DNA from: Amoebidium appalachense
Taxonomy: Eukaryota; Ichthyosporea
Direction of reading: 5' to 3'
DNA length: 64,000 nucleotides
Assembly: GCA_963693365.1 (NCBI GenBank)
Contig: CAVNZM010000004.1
Location: forward strand, 2,790,001 to 2,854,000
The notes beneath the pieces were generated by a model that was not told the DNA's origin, searched no databases, and was given only the letters and a program-made list of their open reading frames with translations. Positions 22,154-34,466 of this stretch are shown here, in pieces; positions within the stretch are counted from its first letter, which is position 1; the number at the start of each line of letters is the position of its first letter. The position numbers and the translations under genes are program-made.

Positions 22154-23097
22154 AGGGGATTGAGCCCACCCGCGGCACTTTCAACGGCGTCGTGCAAGCA
22201 CTTGCCAGCCACGAATCTACATTTGCACAGGCGCTAGATCTCTATCGCAAGATGCGATTGCACAATCACATTCCCAATACGCAGACCGTCAGTGCGGTTT
22301 TGTCCCACTGCCTCTCTAGGGGCGACATAAAAACCGCGCGCGAAATTATCGCAGATTGTGTACGTGTCGACAGGATCGCGCGGGAACACATTGTCAGGGA
22401 GAGAGCGCGCCGGGCGGAGGAAGCCGCGGAAATCGAGAGAAGGAATGCGGCGGAAAGGGAAGGAAGAAAATTAGCCAGTGAGCAGGGGGAGGGGGGGGAT
22501 AAAGGGGAAGAGCGAACTGTCGAAACGGTGAAAAGGGAAGTGGATTATGGATTGGAAGAGGAAATTTCAAAGGAAGATTCGCAAATTCGGACGGAGGTCC
22601 CGTATAGGGTCTGGACGGAGGCAGTGGGGTTGGGATCTCGGGCGTTCAATTTGGCTTTGGAGGACAGGGCGGCCGCGGAGGATCTTAATGGTGCTATTGA
22701 AATTTTCAACGCAATGAGGAAATTGGGAGATATGAGTGATGGTTCCGCCGAGAAGTCGACGAAAGAGATGACTTTTGGGGAGATGGCAGACCAACTGATG
22801 AAACCCCCCGGGAGACCGAACAAAGATACGTTTAGAATTTTACTGGGGATGTGTCTGGGGAGGCCGGGTATGGGGTTGAATGGGAAGGGAGGTACGGGGG
22901 GTTTTTTAGGGACAAAGGGGGGTTTTACGAATGAGAAAGTGGAGACGGGGATGCAAGTTTTGAAGTGGATGGAGGAGCTTGGGATTAAAAAAACCCCAAA
23001 ATTGATGGATATGGAGGTGCAAATCAAGCGGATGCACGCCCTGATGGGGTTTGTGAATGCGAATATGGCAAAGGCAATGCAAAAGAGGGGCTTTTAG
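18414..23097 (+). CDS. Mitochondrial-type pentatricopeptide repeat (PPR) protein
   Basis: Five exons, 18414-18476, 19132-19438, 20272-20553, 21143-21276 and 22153-23097, keep phase and give 576 residues. The first exon (MFSTLRALRPVVRRVLQQQS) is Arg-rich, has no acidic residues and looks like a mitochondrial presequence. PPR-like helix pairs follow: FATVAEILARMRDDELKPNV with VFNAMVEAYARLG, AIVGAMRDAGVSPNAHTYVG, AERLFAEMVEEGIEPTRGTF and ALDLYRKMRLHNHIPNT. The (T/N)-x-x-P spacing is typical of PPR motifs. PPR proteins bind organellar RNA in a sequence-specific way; the target is unknown. After the repeats comes a highly charged segment rich in Arg and Glu (about residues 345-405), and then a further region with helical repeat character. 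The last intron ends in a long (CA)n that serves as the acceptor tract. The stop is TAG. Confidence 0.88.
20596..20701 (+). repeat. Intronic repeat copy (module B), PPR intron 3
   Basis: Begins CTGAGGATGGGCTCTGTTTA, continues with GCATGCTCTTTATGGGT and TGTACTTCGTTCTC, and ends CACATTCAAAT. C runs precede and follow it. It is in sense orientation. Confidence 0.78.
22082..22152. repeat. (CA)n array forming the acceptor of PPR intron 4
   Basis: About 35 CA units run directly into the AG acceptor of the last PPR exon, so the array replaces the usual pyrimidine tract. Confidence 0.9.
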
Positions 23098-23730
23098 TCG
23101 GGGGAGGGGAGAAGAGGGGGGTTTGTCATGAGAGGTGAGCTTTCGTTTTGCATTGGTGGACGTGTGGGTTGGAGGGGGGGGGGGGGGTTGGAGGGGGGGG
23201 TCTTCTCAAATTCAGAATGACTGTTTGTGTATTTTCCCGTCGCTCCCCTCTCGATGTTTTGCAGGAAAATGAAGCAGTGGGGAGATGTGTGGGTATGTAG
23301 ACGAATTGAAGCAACCAATTGCAACTCTCTGATGCAGTAAAGAGATTCTCTGTCTCGACCGGGTTTGTATTGGATGATGGCAATATTGGTTTTATGATCT
23401 TGGGGTTAGGGATGTTACTAATCTGACTACTGGTAACGCATACTGGGAAATGTTGCTTTGGCTTTCTTGTGAAAGCAGCAAGTAATGTTGTTCTTTTGCA
23501 TGTAACTACGAAAGCAATCGAAAGCAGAACCCTCACACTCTAGTTAAATGTTTTTGCCTTCCATGATTGTAAGTTGCATGTATGATTGCTATGTATGATT
23601 GAATCCGTCTGTAAAACAATCTATCGATTTCACGAGTATTACTCCATCATCATGAGGTATCATCAGTAAACAGATCTCGAAACCGTGTAACCTACAGCTC
23701 CGGGCCTTCAACGTTTTTGGCCGCAGTTAT

Positions 23731-23778
<48 letters not shown>

Positions 23779-23902
23779 ATATGTGTATCCCGTCATTCAT
23801 TATCATGACATCATGATATGGTATGTGGTTGGATGCATTCAATCTTATGAGAAGCCGGGGCCTACGAAGTCACTATTGAGCTACACGGCACTGCCAAAGA
23901 CG

Positions 23903-23954
<52 letters not shown>

Positions 23955-24025
23955 CTTACATACACACAATGGTACCTCCACTAGGCACGTGCACCTGCCG
24001 ACCACAAACTACATGTGCATGTGTT

Positions 24026-24056
<31 letters not shown>

Positions 24057-24276
24057 CCCCTCCACCACCCCCCACCACACACATGCACGCACACACACAA
24101 CTGCCCGACAGCCATCCACACGCACACAAACCAACCGCCTTTCTGCATTTCACCACATTCAGTGTCTAACTTTCACACACGTGGCCTACTTTCCTACTTC
24201 AACAAAACACGTGTATCACTTGACCCTTCACATAATGAACTACCATTCATAAAATCAAGCGATCTGTCATCTATTT
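23098..24276. other. Spacer between convergent PPR and HIT genes
   Basis: Holds C runs at about 23731-23778 and 23905-23952 and a short (CA)n at about 24028-24050. Both 3' UTRs lie here. No gene is supported. Confidence 0.5.
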
Positions 24277-24560
24277 TCAACTCGTCGAGGTGGTTGTGTT
24301 TTCGGAAAAACCAAGGTTTTGCCTCAATCTCTCCATCACCCAATCGGCTGTGCGGAACCACTGCGTGCCCGGATGGAACTCTAATCGGTGCCGTTTTGAA
24401 CCAATCGAATCGGCCGGTGCAATCACGTGTAGATGCAGGTGCCCAACACTGAAGAAGGGCGGCCAGTGGAATCCGAGTCTGTGTGTGTGTGTGGGGGGGG
24501 GGGGGGGGGGGGGGGGGGGAGGGGGGGGGGGGGAGGAGGGGGGAGGGGGGGAGGGTAAGT

Positions 24561-24593
<33 letters not shown>

Positions 24594-24642
24594 AAGTCGT
24601 CACATTTAGTTGTGGTGGTGGTGGCGGCGAAGTATGTGTGTT

Positions 24643-24683
<41 letters not shown>

Positions 24684-24821
24684 ACTCTCTCACTCTCTCT
24701 CACTCTCTGTCTCTCTCTCTCTCTGTCTCTCTCTCTCTTTCTCTCTCTCTCCCTCCCCCCCCCCCCCCCCCCTCTCTCTGTGTGTATGTGTTGCACGTAC
24801 TTACATGGGGCATGTGGAGAA

Positions 24822-24884
<63 letters not shown>

Positions 24885-25131
24885 TGGGGGGGTTGACTGT
24901 GTTACAAAAACTCGCGACCGGAAAGTGTAAAAAAATACAGATTTCTGAGACTAGAAAATCAAGAAGGATGTATCCTCAAAAGCAGAGCTGATTCGCCGGG
25001 CATATTCACGTGCATAAACAGTAAATCGGTATCTACGGCTGCAAAGTGCACAAAGAGTATGCATCATAGGAAGAGCCCATAGGCAAGAGGTCATCTACAA
25101 ACCGTACAGACACGCACAAACGCGCAAGTGT

Positions 25132-25204
<73 letters not shown>

Positions 25205-27479
25205 CACACACACGCACGCACGCACGCACGCACTCACTCACGCACGCACGCGCACACACGCACGCACGCACACACACACACACGCACGCACGCACGCACA
25301 CACACACGCGCGCGCGCACACACACACACACACACACAAATGAAAGCGTGGCAAAAATGGTACGATAAGAGGAGAAGGACAGGCCCATTCAAGAATGTCA
25401 CCAAATGCGGACTGGCAGGCCCCCCCTCCCCCTACCCCCTCCCCCCCCCTCCCCCCACACCCATCCATTCACCCAACCCCCCCCCCGGGGGAGGGAGGAG
25501 CGGGAGGGGGGTTGTTATTGTTGCCAAATTCACACTTGGCTGCATGGGACAACAAACCATATGGACCTAGCAGAAGCATGGCCCAAGACTTTCCTCCGTC
25601 TCCCCCAAACCCCCACACACACTCTCAGTTTTTCTCCCCTCCCCCCGTCCCTACCTCCTCCCCTAATTCCTTTCTTTCCTTGCATGTGTGTTGTTCTGTG
25701 CGTATGTCACATGTGCCATCAAAGGACTTGGTCCCAGGGGCGGAGGGGAAAAGGGGGCGAGAGAGAGAGAAAGAGTGTGTGTGTGTGGGGGGGGGGGGGG
25801 GGGGGGGAGGGGGGGGAGGGGGGGGGAGTGCAAACCTTGCATTGACTGGATCATATCCATCCTTCTGCAACAACTGTTCCCCCACACGAACCATATGTTG
25901 CACTGCCCATTAACACCCGCTAACAGTCACCATCCACCACTGCAACGGATATAACCCCCCCCCCCCCCCCCCCCCTCCCCTTTCCCCCCTCCCCCCCCCT
26001 CCCCCCCTCCCCCCGTCGGGGTTGTCCACGACTGGGCCCATAACCTCCTTGGACATTCTTCTTCCTTTATTGGGTTTTGGCAGAATACTCTTCCACTCAC
26101 CCTCGTTTTTACACCAACATGCTCTTTAGACTGTTATCCCGTCATTCCTAACCTCCCCTTCCTCTCACCCTCTCCCTTTTCCTCTCTGCCACACCTTTTC
26201 CCCAATCTCTCTCCCTCCTCTCTCTCCCCATCCCTCCCTTTCTCCCCCTTCCCCCCCCGCTACCCCCCATTCCCCTTTTTCACCTTCTCCGCCCCTCCCC
26301 CCCCCTCCCCCCGGCGGAGCCCCCTCCCCCCCCCCCCCCCCTCCCCCCCCCCCCCAACCTTGGTGCCAATCCCCCTCTTCCTTCCCTTCCTCTGCCCCCT
26401 CTCTCACGCTCCTGCCCCACCCACCCACCCTTCCCCCGATCCCTATCCCCCCCCTCCCTTCCCCCCTCCTTCTTCTCCCCTCCGTGCCCCTTCCCCCCTC
26501 CCCCCTCCCTCGTTCTCTCTCTCTCTCCCACCCCCCCACCCGTCCACCCCCCCCCCACCACCACCACCACCGCCACCACCACCATCTCCCTCCCTCCCTC
26601 ACACACACCTTGTCTCTTCCCCCCCTTCCCCCCTCCGCCCTCCTTCTCACTCTACGCACACTCACTATTCTCTTCTGCCCGAATCAATACCTCCCCTCCG
26701 CCCCCCTCCCCCCCTACCCCCCCTTCTCCTCTCTCCCTCCGATATACGATCAGGAGATGGGGGAGGAAAACATTTCCAGATCATGGTATGAGCTGAGGGA
26801 AGGCTGGCACCTACATAGTGCATAGTCGTCCGCCGATTTCAGCATCTTCGCATGCTTGATGTGTGCAAGAGGCACCACCAGATAGTGTGCCGGGGCTACA
26901 GGTGCCTTATCAACGAAAGCTGCCACCTTATCATCCTGGGTGGGAAAATGCATAAACAAGTGCACAGGTCGTTTGCTAGTTGGTTGAGCGGAAGGGGGGA
27001 GGAGGGGGGGGGAGGGAGGGGGGAACGAAAGAGGAAGAAGGGGCGGGAGCGGGGTGGGGGAAAGGGTGGGGTGGATGTCTGTTAGGGTTATAGGTTGAGA
27101 CTGTGCGAGTCAGCGTTTAGCTGTTTGCGTCCGTGTATCCTTGGGTCTGAGTGTGTGCTTTTGTGTGTGTTGTGTGCGTGTGGGTGGGTGTGCCTGTGTA
27201 TCTGTGCGTATGAATGAACAACTGCACATTCGCGCTCAACAAGCACCCAGGTATATTCGAGGGTAACAGCTTTGTGCACACTAGCGTGGGCGTCGTGGAT
27301 CATCATGCACTTGATCCCAACTTCATTGGTGTTGTGGCGCACATCGCAGTGGATCTAAATCAGGGTATGTATACACGCACCTTGTACACCACACGGTCAG
27401 TCTCCTTGTTTGTACCCTCACCTACTATTTGGCAGAAAACGCACTTAGACTCTTCCTCCCGCTTGTCGCTTTTCCCCAT
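24277..27479 (-). CDS. HINT3-like histidine triad (HIT) nucleotide-binding protein
   Basis: Five exons on the minus strand join in phase to 173 residues: 27422-27479, 27247-27320, 26815-26935, 25836-25902, 24277-24478. HIT proteins of this branch hydrolyse adenosine phosphoramidates or related nucleotide conjugates. Visible motifs are the zinc-type CVFC near residue 13, then [20 protein letters not shown] and VPLAHIKH, then MVRVGEQLL, then [11 protein letters not shown], and the catalytic triad HLHLHV at 120-125. The ending [14 protein letters not shown] matches the HINT3 C-terminus (SYWFITADHLIEKLR in the human protein). Exon 2 adds about 24 residues between CVFCQIV and DDKVAAF that the human protein lacks; it is in phase but has an atypical acceptor (AAG). 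The last intron ends in a CA tract as acceptor. Start: ATG at 27479 in context GCCATGG. It is divergent from glycogenin. Confidence 0.9.
25041..25083 (-). repeat. Degenerate intronic repeat copy (module B), HIT gene intron 4
   Basis: On the minus strand it reads ATGGGCTCTTCCTATGATGC and then ATACTCTTTGTGCACTTTGC, clearly the repeat core. It is sense relative to the HIT gene. Confidence 0.6.
25126..25345. repeat. (ACGC)n / (CA)n compound array in HIT gene intron 4
   Basis: About 18 perfect ACGC units are followed by mixed CACG and CA units. Translations across it are low-complexity only. Confidence 0.9.
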
Positions 27480-28940
27480 GGCTCTACGACTAACCAGAAA
27501 TGTTCACAGGAAAGGTTGAAGCACAACAGTGCTGGGTTGAATCAAACACCTGGCGAGTGGTCCAACTCGGTGTTATAGCTGGGAAATCCTAACATAATGA
27601 CAGTTTGAATCTATTGTGACATAGCAGCCAACTGTTTCCTGTCTCTATATCATTATACAGAATGCTATGCTGTTCACGATGGAGAGCCTGCAAAACATGT
27701 GAAATTGAACCGTTGACACTAGTGCGGCCAAAATGGTATGGTGTCGGACATCGTAGACTGACCCATCCGGATCCGGAAAAATAGATCCTATAAATTTCGC
27801 GATCCAATAACTTGCCCGCAGTCTATCCCATTAGACTCTCATCAAGGGCTACACGCGCACCTCCCTTTTGAATTACGAACCCTGGTGACGGTATGCCGAA
27901 AAAGGTATTAGAATCCCCCGACACCCGGTATGTGGGGCGTATGATGTAAAATAAGTTTTTCAAATTTCAGACCAGTTTAGGTACATTAGCAGATGATCAT
28001 GATTAGCTCAGCCGCACCAAGAAAACTCCTTACACACATAAAGCTGATATGCAGTTGAGGCCAGTATATTAATCTTTTATAACTGTGTCTGGGATATAGA
28101 GGTTTTGATCATCAAAATCACATACTACATGTGCATGATATTAGTCTATTAGAGAGCTCAAATTTAAATTTAAGTATATATATATGTATACAGTGAATTA
28201 ACGTCGCTGAAGTTCGAACCTAGAGTCACTGTACCCTAAGGAATTACAGATAGATGTATATACGTTGTTAAACTTTTTTTGATATATGATTCCAATGATT
28301 CTTTCTTGTGTGCGCAGCCTACTAATAAACATATATTCAAATGCAACCTCCATACTAGGCCCGGTAGGCCGCCGCCACCCAGGTTCAGGGGATTTGAGAT
28401 ATATTGGAACACCCCAAAGGGAAAAAGTATCGGGAGAAACAAACAGAAGAGTCTTGGTAGACCATTCATGTGCTAGCATCTGTGATGGCGCGAAACATGA
28501 CCAATCGCTAACTTACTCGTTTAAACTTATTTAGCAACAACCGTTTGGCAACACCCCGGATATGTATGCAGATTTCTCCAATGCATACATGCAGCATAGG
28601 ACACTGCATAGTCATTTCCTTGCTCCCACCGCTTTAAAATCTACATAATATAAATACTAATATAGGATTTATATCCCTGATTTTGATATTCACGAAAGTT
28701 CATGTGCAGCTGAGCGACAAAGGAATGCACGGTGAGCAGCTGCTACAATATAAATACTAATATTTGACATTCACGAAAGTTCATGTGCAGGTGAGTGACA
28801 AAGGAATGCACGGTGAGCAGCTGCTACCGTATTTGGCTACGCCTCATCCAATTAAAAACAAATTTCCGAATTTGTGCCGAGTATATAAAGCCAAGCCAAC
28901 TTATTCCAACATCCAGTTTTTGTTCTGTGCAAACACCAAG
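27480..28940. promoter_or_regulatory. Divergent spacer and glycogenin promoter
   Basis: This AT-richer 1.46 kb lies between the divergent HIT and glycogenin starts. TATATAAA lies at 28882-28889, 52 nt before the glycogenin ATG, and a CCAAT lies at 28848-28852. An imperfect tandem duplication of about 81 bp (28685-28825) lies just upstream of these. No gene is supported in 27480-28680. Confidence 0.6.
28685..28825. repeat. Imperfect tandem duplication (period 81 bp) upstream of the glycogenin promoter
   Basis: The segment ATTCACGAAAGTTCATGTGC recurs 81 bp later. It is followed in both copies by GACAAAGGAATGCACGGTG, with a few substitutions. Copies start near 28688 and 28769. Confidence 0.85.
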
Positions 28941-29828
28941 ATGTCTGGAAAAGGTAGGACGTTTCGTTTCTGTATTGTCTTTTCTTTTATCTCCCTTTTA
29001 GTTGTTATTGAGTTACATCTTTTCTTCTATGTTTTCTTTGGCTGCTCACATTCCATAATGACTAAACAGTGTTCTCGTAGCTTTGTCTCTAGTCCCTTAC
29101 CCCTGGTATCAATTTCCAGCGTAAAGTGGAAGTCGTGTTTCAACCCTCTAACACGTTTGTTGTGGCAGTGTACGAGGCATACGTGACCCTTGCGGCCACC
29201 GACGAGTATGGCCTGGGTGCTGTGGTGCTGGCCCACTCCCTCAAGGAATCGGGCACACAGCGCATGTTGGTGTGTATGATCACAGACAGGATCTCGGCTC
29301 ACACCAAGTAAGATCTCTCATCCCTATTCTTCCATCTCCTCTCCTATGTCCCACTCTCCCCCTTTCGCTGCCCCCCCCGCTCCCTTTCCCCTCCCCCCTC
29401 GGCCCCAGCTGAATACACTCAAAACCCCATTCTTCACCGGCTCACATGTTCATCCCCGGGGTCGGCCACTCCCTGTGAGCCGTTCTTTGGGCCATCCGTT
29501 GCCCTCTCTCTCCTGTATTCCTGCAAGTTCTCTTCGAGCTTTATTGCTTTCTCTGTTGAAACGTCCGCGTAATCGTCCGCGTTGCGTGAAGTACTTGTCA
29601 TTGCATTTTTTTCTAATCTGAAAAGATGGCTGCTTGTTTAGCACCTATTCACATTCTCACACGTTCTGGCAAAAAAAAGCAACACAGAAAGAACGGCTGA
29701 AGTCTGCCTGTAAACTGAGCACGGAAACATTCTTTGTCGCTTTCATGGTTCTCCAAATGTTGTAAATAAGCCCAAATCCGCTTCGCCTTTACCGCAAAAA
29801 CTGCCCATCTGCCGTCAGAATGCACACA

Positions 29829-29879
<51 letters not shown>

Positions 29880-31611
29880 TGCACTAAGCAATATATCCGT
29901 CACACCTGTTCAAACGGAGAACCAAACGAGAAGACACGGGACTCACGTACTCAATCCGGCAACTCAGATTCCTTCTTACCATGCACATCTAAAGCCACGA
30001 ACATGGAAGACAGGAAGGCAGGTGTTTGTTTGCCGTTCATGTTCTGTACCCTTCCATGCAGCTAAACCATACAGAGAACCCTACCATAACCTAGTAGTGC
30101 CTATATTCTTTCTATTCTTTCTTTTCCTTACACATCACCTTCCATTTCTTACATGTTTTCCCAGGAGCCAGCTAGAGAGCGTTTTTGACGAGGTGGTTGC
30201 TGTGGACGAACTCAACAGCCACGACAGCGTCAATCTTGCCCTGCTGTGCCGCCCAGAACTGGGCATCACATTCACGAAAATCTTTGCTTGGCGTCTGACA
30301 AAATACACAAAGTGTGTGTTTATGGATGCCGACACACTTGTGATCAAGAACATTGACGATGCATTTTCGAGGGAGGAGCTCTCTGCTGCCCCCGATGTGG
30401 GCTGGCCTGACTGCTTCAACTCGGGCGTGTTTGTGTTTGTGCCCTCAATGGACACTTTCCAGAAACTCGTGCAGTTCTCTCAGACCCAGGGATCCTTCGA
30501 TGGTGAGATTTTCGTGAATGTAGTCCCCATTGGGGGTTGGGGTCGGGTTTGTAAATTTGGGTTTTTGGAGGAAAAGGGGGAGGTGGGTGAGTGGGTCAGT
30601 AGGGTTGAGGGGGATCGGGGGGGGGGGAGGGGGGGGGGAAGCAGAGGATGAGTCGACATCTGCGGGATAGTGGATCTACGGGCAAACTTGAAGATGAGGG
30701 AACGGGTGTGGTGTTTGGGTAAGAGTGGAGGACGGGAAGGATTTTCAGCGAGCGTTTGGCAGTGAGTGTGAGAATGCAATTGGATGCTAAGGAGTGTGAG
30801 GATACACTGATGTACCTGATAAACCGGCTCAGGTGTTGGGAAGTGTGGTAATGCTGGTAGTGGTGAGGCAACATGGGGGGAGGGGGGGGGGGGGGGGGGG
30901 GGAGAAGTCACTCCGCGAGCAGAAGTTGACCTGGAGGAAATGGGAGGGAAAGGGGAACGTTGTTTTTTCTTTGTGTGACCTAGCTCTATTTTGTCTTTCC
31001 TTTCTATCGCAATCACGCAACCTCCTTTCCTAGTCCCTCTGTGCATAGCTTGTAGCCCAGCTGAGGACTTGATGGTTTCTATGTCTTTCAGGCCTACTAT
31101 AACCGAGTATTTTAAAAGAGCCCCACGATTCACCCGTGCACACTTTCAATGCACCCATCCACACACATGTACACCAAGCACAACCACACATGCACGAGGT
31201 CCCAAGCACTCCCACTCTGGAAACCAGCTTGCATCTATCTTCTTTCTGCCACACCATCCCCACTCCACTCCTTCCTTCTTCACCAATGCATATTCATGTG
31301 CATAAATCGGTTAGGTATACATTCTGAAGCCGATAAAAGATGGACCCCCCCCCCCCTCTCCTCCCTCCCCTCCCCCCTACCCTGCCCTCCCCTCCTCCCC
31401 CTCCCCCCCTCCGGCTAGAAACTTGGTAGTGTGAATCGCAGGGGATGGGCTCTGTGTATGATACATGTCATTTGTATATATTAACAGCCCACCCCGTCCA
31501 CCCACCCCCCCACCCTCCAAAGACTCCTCCCCTATATCTGCGTTGTGTAGCATCCCACTTGATAGTTGCTATCAGTTATCTATACAACATACTAACCCCT
31601 CCCCTTGCCCC

Positions 31612-31659
<48 letters not shown>

Positions 31660-32634
31660 TCTCTCTTCCCTCCCCCCCCCCCCCCCCTTACCCTCTTTCT
31701 CCAGGTGGTGACCAGGGTCTTCTAAACGGCTATTTCAGTGACTGGGCCACAGCAGACATCAAACGCCACCTTCCGTTTGTATACAACCTCAACGCCAACG
31801 CAACATACTTCTATGCGCCTGCATACAAGCAGTACGGGCACCTTACACGTGTGGTGCACTTTATTGGTGCCGGTAAACCCTGGCATTGGGCCAGAGACGC
31901 GGAGGGAAATGTTTTGGTGGATCCTGAGGCTGTCCCCCACTCCATTGAGCATATTCGCATGTGGTGGGCTACACTCGATCGCCATGTCAAGGACTTTGTA
32001 TGTCTTACTCCTTTCCCCGTCCCCAACACCACAAACGCAAACACTCACACACACACACACACACACACACACAACACACACACACAGAGAGCGAAGAGAG
32101 AAAGAGACGCAGACAGACACACGCGACCCCTTCCCCGCCTGTCACCTTTTCCCTCCCCATCCCCCCCCCCCTCCCCTTTTCCCCCCATCAAGTTGTCTAT
32201 CGTGTATTTGCACTTGGCACTCTGTGGCACATTCTTCCCCCCCCCCCCCCCCCCCCCCCCACGGGGGCCCCGCCTCGCCCGTACCCCCCCCCCCCCCCCC
32301 CCCCCCCCTTTTCACACCCACTTTCCCAAAATCTACAGACATGCACATGAACCACTCGTACTCCCTCCCCTCCCCCCTGCCTCCCCCCCCCCTCCCCCCC
32401 CCCCCCCCCCTCCCCCCCCCCTCAGACACGCAAAAGTACAATGCAGGCAGCGATGTATGGGGACCGTGCATATCCTGAAAAGGACCCACCCCTCGTGTAG
32501 TTCCTGACAGCAAAAATGCCTTTTCGCGTGTTCTCATGTGTGTGAGAGTAAGGGGGTGTGTCCGTCCCTTTATGTTGATGGGGACAGGGGGACAGGGGCG
32601 CTGACGTGTCCTTGGGTGTGTGTCTCTTTTTGTG

Positions 32635-32669
<35 letters not shown>

Positions 32670-32877
32670 ATTTTGCGTGATGAATCGGGTGGAGTTTATC
32701 TTTGTATATATTTTCCATATTCACTACAAGATTTCAGTTTCTAACCCCCCCCCCCCCCCCCCCCTGCCCGCCCTTGCCCGCCCCAGCCCCCCCCACCACC
32801 ACCGCCGCCACCAAAGGTGTTCTTTGCACTGTGCATGGCATTGTTCTCCTTCTTCTTCCTTTCGTTTTTCCCCCCTT

Positions 32878-32920
<43 letters not shown>

Positions 32921-33280
32921 ACCCCACACACACACACACACACATACATGTCACACACACACACCACCTTCCTATTTTTTCTAGACGGCCAGCAGCTACG
33001 GGATCAAGTCAGTGGGCACTGGTGGGTTCAGCACCAAGTGGACCGGGGGTGTGGCCGTGCACGGGGTGGCCGGCTCTGGGCGCACAGTACCTGAGCCCCC
33101 CAGGAGACAGGCTTTGCCGCTATCCAGTCTCGTATTGACTCATTGATGGGGTCTGCACCGGCCAACTACTACTATACGGTGGGCGGTGTGCCATTATAAT
33201 ATTACGTTCGTGTAATGTGTGTGTGTGTTGGGGGAAGGTGGGGAGGGTGTGTGGGTGGGTGGGTGTTTTTTTTTTTTTTT

Positions 33281-33311
<31 letters not shown>

Positions 33312-33430
33312 CTTGCCTCTGTCCCTGGCTGACGATATTGGCTGCCATGTAGACATACTGGTGTATGCTCTGTCTGCTGTTTGTGAGTGTGGGTTTTTTG
33401 TTTTGTTTTGTTGGGGGTTTTTTTTTTTTT

Positions 33431-33462
<32 letters not shown>

Positions 33463-33872
33463 GGGGAGGGGAGGGGAGGGGGACATTGTCTGGAAACGTA
33501 CACCCAGAACCATAGGGAACACCCCATTCGTTTGGGTTACACTGTCAGATATCTTTCGGAGGGGTTCAATTTATTCGCGATTATGACCATGCAGCTCTCC
33601 ATGACACTCGTCTTGTTGTTGTGTACGTGAAGATATTGCTTGAGTTCTTTGCACAGAATCGTATAGTAGGGGCCTTCATAACGGCGCTGAGCCTGGTGCA
33701 CGCGGGCGTGTGTGTGTGTGTGTGTGTTTTTTTTTGGGGGGGGGGGGGGGGGTAAACTTAATCTGTTATGTGGCTGCAGGATGTGGCCGATGGGACCGGG
33801 GCTAAGCTCATTGCCAGCGCAGACCAGAAGATTGCTGCGGCAGCACAGAAGGTCGAGGAGGACCAGGAGTAG
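28941..33872 (+). CDS. Glycogenin (self-glucosylating glycogen primer)
   Basis: Six exons, 28941-28953, 29169-29307, 30165-30502, 31705-31997, 32985-33178 and 33780-33872, encode about 356 residues. Glycogenin (GT8 family) attaches glucose from UDP-glucose to its own tyrosine and so primes glycogen synthesis in the cytosol. The start [20 protein letters not shown] aligns with the family N-terminus. The Mn-binding DAD (residues 105-107 in [10 protein letters not shown]) is present, as are FNSGVFVF and [28 protein letters not shown] places Tyr198 where human Tyr195 is glucosylated, and [11 protein letters not shown] follows. The tail is diverged and ends [12 protein letters not shown]. The first coding exon is only 13 nt. 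Exon 5 is one base short of keeping frame; one extra C in the six-C run near 33095 would restore phase to the last exon. Introns carry the repeat family. Confidence 0.93.
29826..29877. repeat. (CA)n array in glycogenin intron 2
   Basis: About 25 CA units inside intron 2. Confidence 0.9.
31439..31480 (+). repeat. Partial intronic repeat copy, glycogenin intron 3
   Basis: GGGGATGGGCTCTGTGTATG followed by ATACATGTCATTTGTAT matches the start of module B. It is in sense orientation and a C-tract precedes it. Confidence 0.6.
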
Positions 33873-34109
33873 ATATACACGAGATATACTTAATGTGCAT
33901 GCAGATACATTTTTGCATCGAGTAGATATACTCGGGATATACTCAATATACATGCATATATTCTTGAGGGGTCTTTAACAAGGGACATAATGCTCTTTTT
34001 TTAGGTTATAGAGTTTTGTTCTAGTACTAAAGGCTAACAGTAACCCCATCTTTAGGTGGTCTGTAGAAATAGTATTAGAATACAGCAAAGGCGCTGTGCA
34101 TCAAAATTT

Positions 34110-34115
34110 AATAAA
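34110..34115 (+). terminator. Putative poly(A) signal AATAAA of glycogenin
   Basis: AATAAA lies 238 nt downstream of the glycogenin stop codon on the same strand. Confidence 0.55.
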
Positions 34116-34167
34116 GGCACGTATAGTATTATAGTTTGAGTAACGGTTCTCAGTATGCTAATGGATT

Positions 34168-34206
<39 letters not shown>

Positions 34207-34280
34207 ACCACCACCACCACCACCGGCACCACCACACCCCCATCCCCCCCCCCCCCCCCCCCCCCCATCCCACGTGCACC

Positions 34281-34313
<33 letters not shown>

Positions 34314-34411
34314 CGTCCCCCGGAGTCCGAATCCCAGATGTCCTTCACTTGCCTCAACTTTGTTGGGATCATAGCAATCCTCAGTCCCCCCCCCCCCCCC
34401 CCCCCCCCCCC

Positions 34412-34466
34412 CACCACCACCACCACCACCACCACCACCACCACCACCACCGCCGCCGCCGCCGCC
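34412..34466. repeat. (ACC)n followed by (GCC)n array
   Basis: About 13 ACC units followed by about five GCC units, in the spacer after glycogenin. Confidence 0.85.

Noticed and set aside
24625-24780. C/T-rich tract as a Ser/Leu-rich signal protein
   Set aside because: It is a (CT)n-type tract inside HIT gene intron 4.
25126-25345. CRISPR-like regular spacing in the ACGC array
   Set aside because: It is a plain tetranucleotide microsatellite with no spacers.
27211-27364. Plus-strand coding-like frame over exon 2 of the HIT gene, with a GTATGT donor
   Set aside because: The minus-strand exon joins its neighbours in phase and completes a known protein; no plus-strand partner exons were found.
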